In this document: positions 42,991 through 43,275 of the stretch, piece after piece | Layout: every line of letters begins with the position of its first letter | Position numbering within the stretch: position 1 is the stretch's first letter | The notes under the pieces: generated by a model | Told to the model about the DNA's origin: nothing | The model's input: only the letters and a program-made list of their open reading frames with translations | Databases searched by the model: none | Position numbers and translations under genes: made by a program | Source of the DNA: JAAFGT01 sp041485165 | GTDB taxonomy: Bacteria > Acidobacteriota > Terriglobia > Acidiferrales > UBA7541 | Reading direction: 5' to 3' | Length of the DNA stretch: 43,275 nt | Assembly (NCBI GenBank): GCA_041485165.1 | Contig: JBGPJC010000014.1 | Coordinates: 1 to 43,275 of the forward strand

Positions 42991-43275
42991 ATGGCCACCC
43001 CAAAAGTTGCGCCTTGGCCCGCAGTTCCTATAGCTAAGCCGGAAGAAGTCTACGCAGGGCTTTCCGATCAGGCCAAGCAGTACCCGCTTTACCTCGAAGA
43101 CATCGTGCGCCAGGAGCACAATTTTGAGAAACCCGAAGCACTGTCCCGGCTGCGCGTGTTGGACTGCTCGACGCGGATGATGATCGGGCACTGGTGCTCG
43201 TCGATGTTATCCGAACTGGGCGCCGAGGTCATCCAGGTTGAACCGCCAGGTGGAGACCCGCTGCGCCAGTGCACC
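42991..43275 (+). CDS. CaiB/BaiF family CoA-transferase, 5' part
   Basis: The first 95 residues of a protein that continues past the window. ATG 42991 follows GCAGGAGG. After about 50 residues come LRVLDCSTRMMIGHWCSSML and LGAEVIQVEPPGGDPLR, the opening of family III CoA-transferases, which swap CoA between acyl groups. The catalytic Asp lies further downstream and is not in the window. The N-terminal extension of about 50 residues before the conserved core is unusual. Confidence 0.85.
   Translation, partial: MATPKVAPWPAVPIAKPEEVYAGLSDQAKQYPLYLEDIVRQEHNFEKPEALSRLRVLDCSTRMMIGHWCSSMLSELGAEVIQVEPPGGDPLRQCT

Overview
The window looks like chromosomal DNA of an Acidobacteriota member. The evidence is a 1064-residue Oar-like TonB-dependent receptor with an N-terminal carboxypeptidase-regulatory domain (39238-42432), a complete hopanoid/squalene operon, GC-rich coding sequence, PilZ-type c-di-GMP proteins, and short GC-palindromic repeats between genes. 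The genus cannot be fixed from sequence alone.

Region 1 (1-8026) holds envelope and metabolic genes. These are an alpha/beta-hydrolase-fold protein lacking its nucleophile, a GT39-type membrane glycosyltransferase on the minus strand, a FAD amine oxidase overlapping an APC permease, a lipid A-type acyltransferase, lpxD, and a P-loop protein. Region 2 (8027-18731) is the hopanoid operon: shc, hpnH, hpnA, hpnG, two zinc alcohol dehydrogenases, hpnC, hpnD, hpnE. Most junctions are ATGA overlaps, and a near-consensus promoter lies at 8038-8066. HpnC, HpnD and HpnE make squalene, SHC cyclises it, HpnH adds an adenosyl group, and HpnG removes adenine. The two dehydrogenases have no assigned step.

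Region 3 (18732-24983) carries a flippase, a zinc-ribbon protein, a DUF72 protein, a short ribosome hibernation factor, an HD-GYP response regulator, a PilZ protein, and a second PilZ-like gene cut by an in-frame amber codon.

Region 4 (24984-36005) is the most unusual part. An integrative element of about 10.9 kb sits in the 3' end of tRNA-Lys(TTT). Its limits are an exact 23-bp direct repeat at 25036-25058 and 35983-36005. It encodes a tRNA-adjacent tyrosine integrase, a Cys-rich HUH replication initiator of the filamentous/microvirus type, a probable OB-fold ssDNA-binding protein, a second tyrosine recombinase, several HTH and zinc-ribbon proteins, a long coiled-coil HTH protein, an HNH reading frame without a canonical start, and a right-hand module with two small membrane proteins. 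A nest of inverted repeats between rep and the ssb-like gene is a candidate rolling-circle origin. Two perfect 15-bp palindromes precede the zinc-protein gene. I saw no Zot/pI ATPase, major capsid protein, or conjugation gene, so this is either a degenerate or satellite ssDNA phage or an uncharacterised rolling-circle integrative element.

Region 5 (36006-43275) resumes the chromosome with citrate synthase (one expected catalytic His is Leu), an orphan R2-like di-metal oxidase on the minus strand, the Oar-like receptor, and the 5' part of a CaiB/BaiF CoA-transferase that runs off the window.
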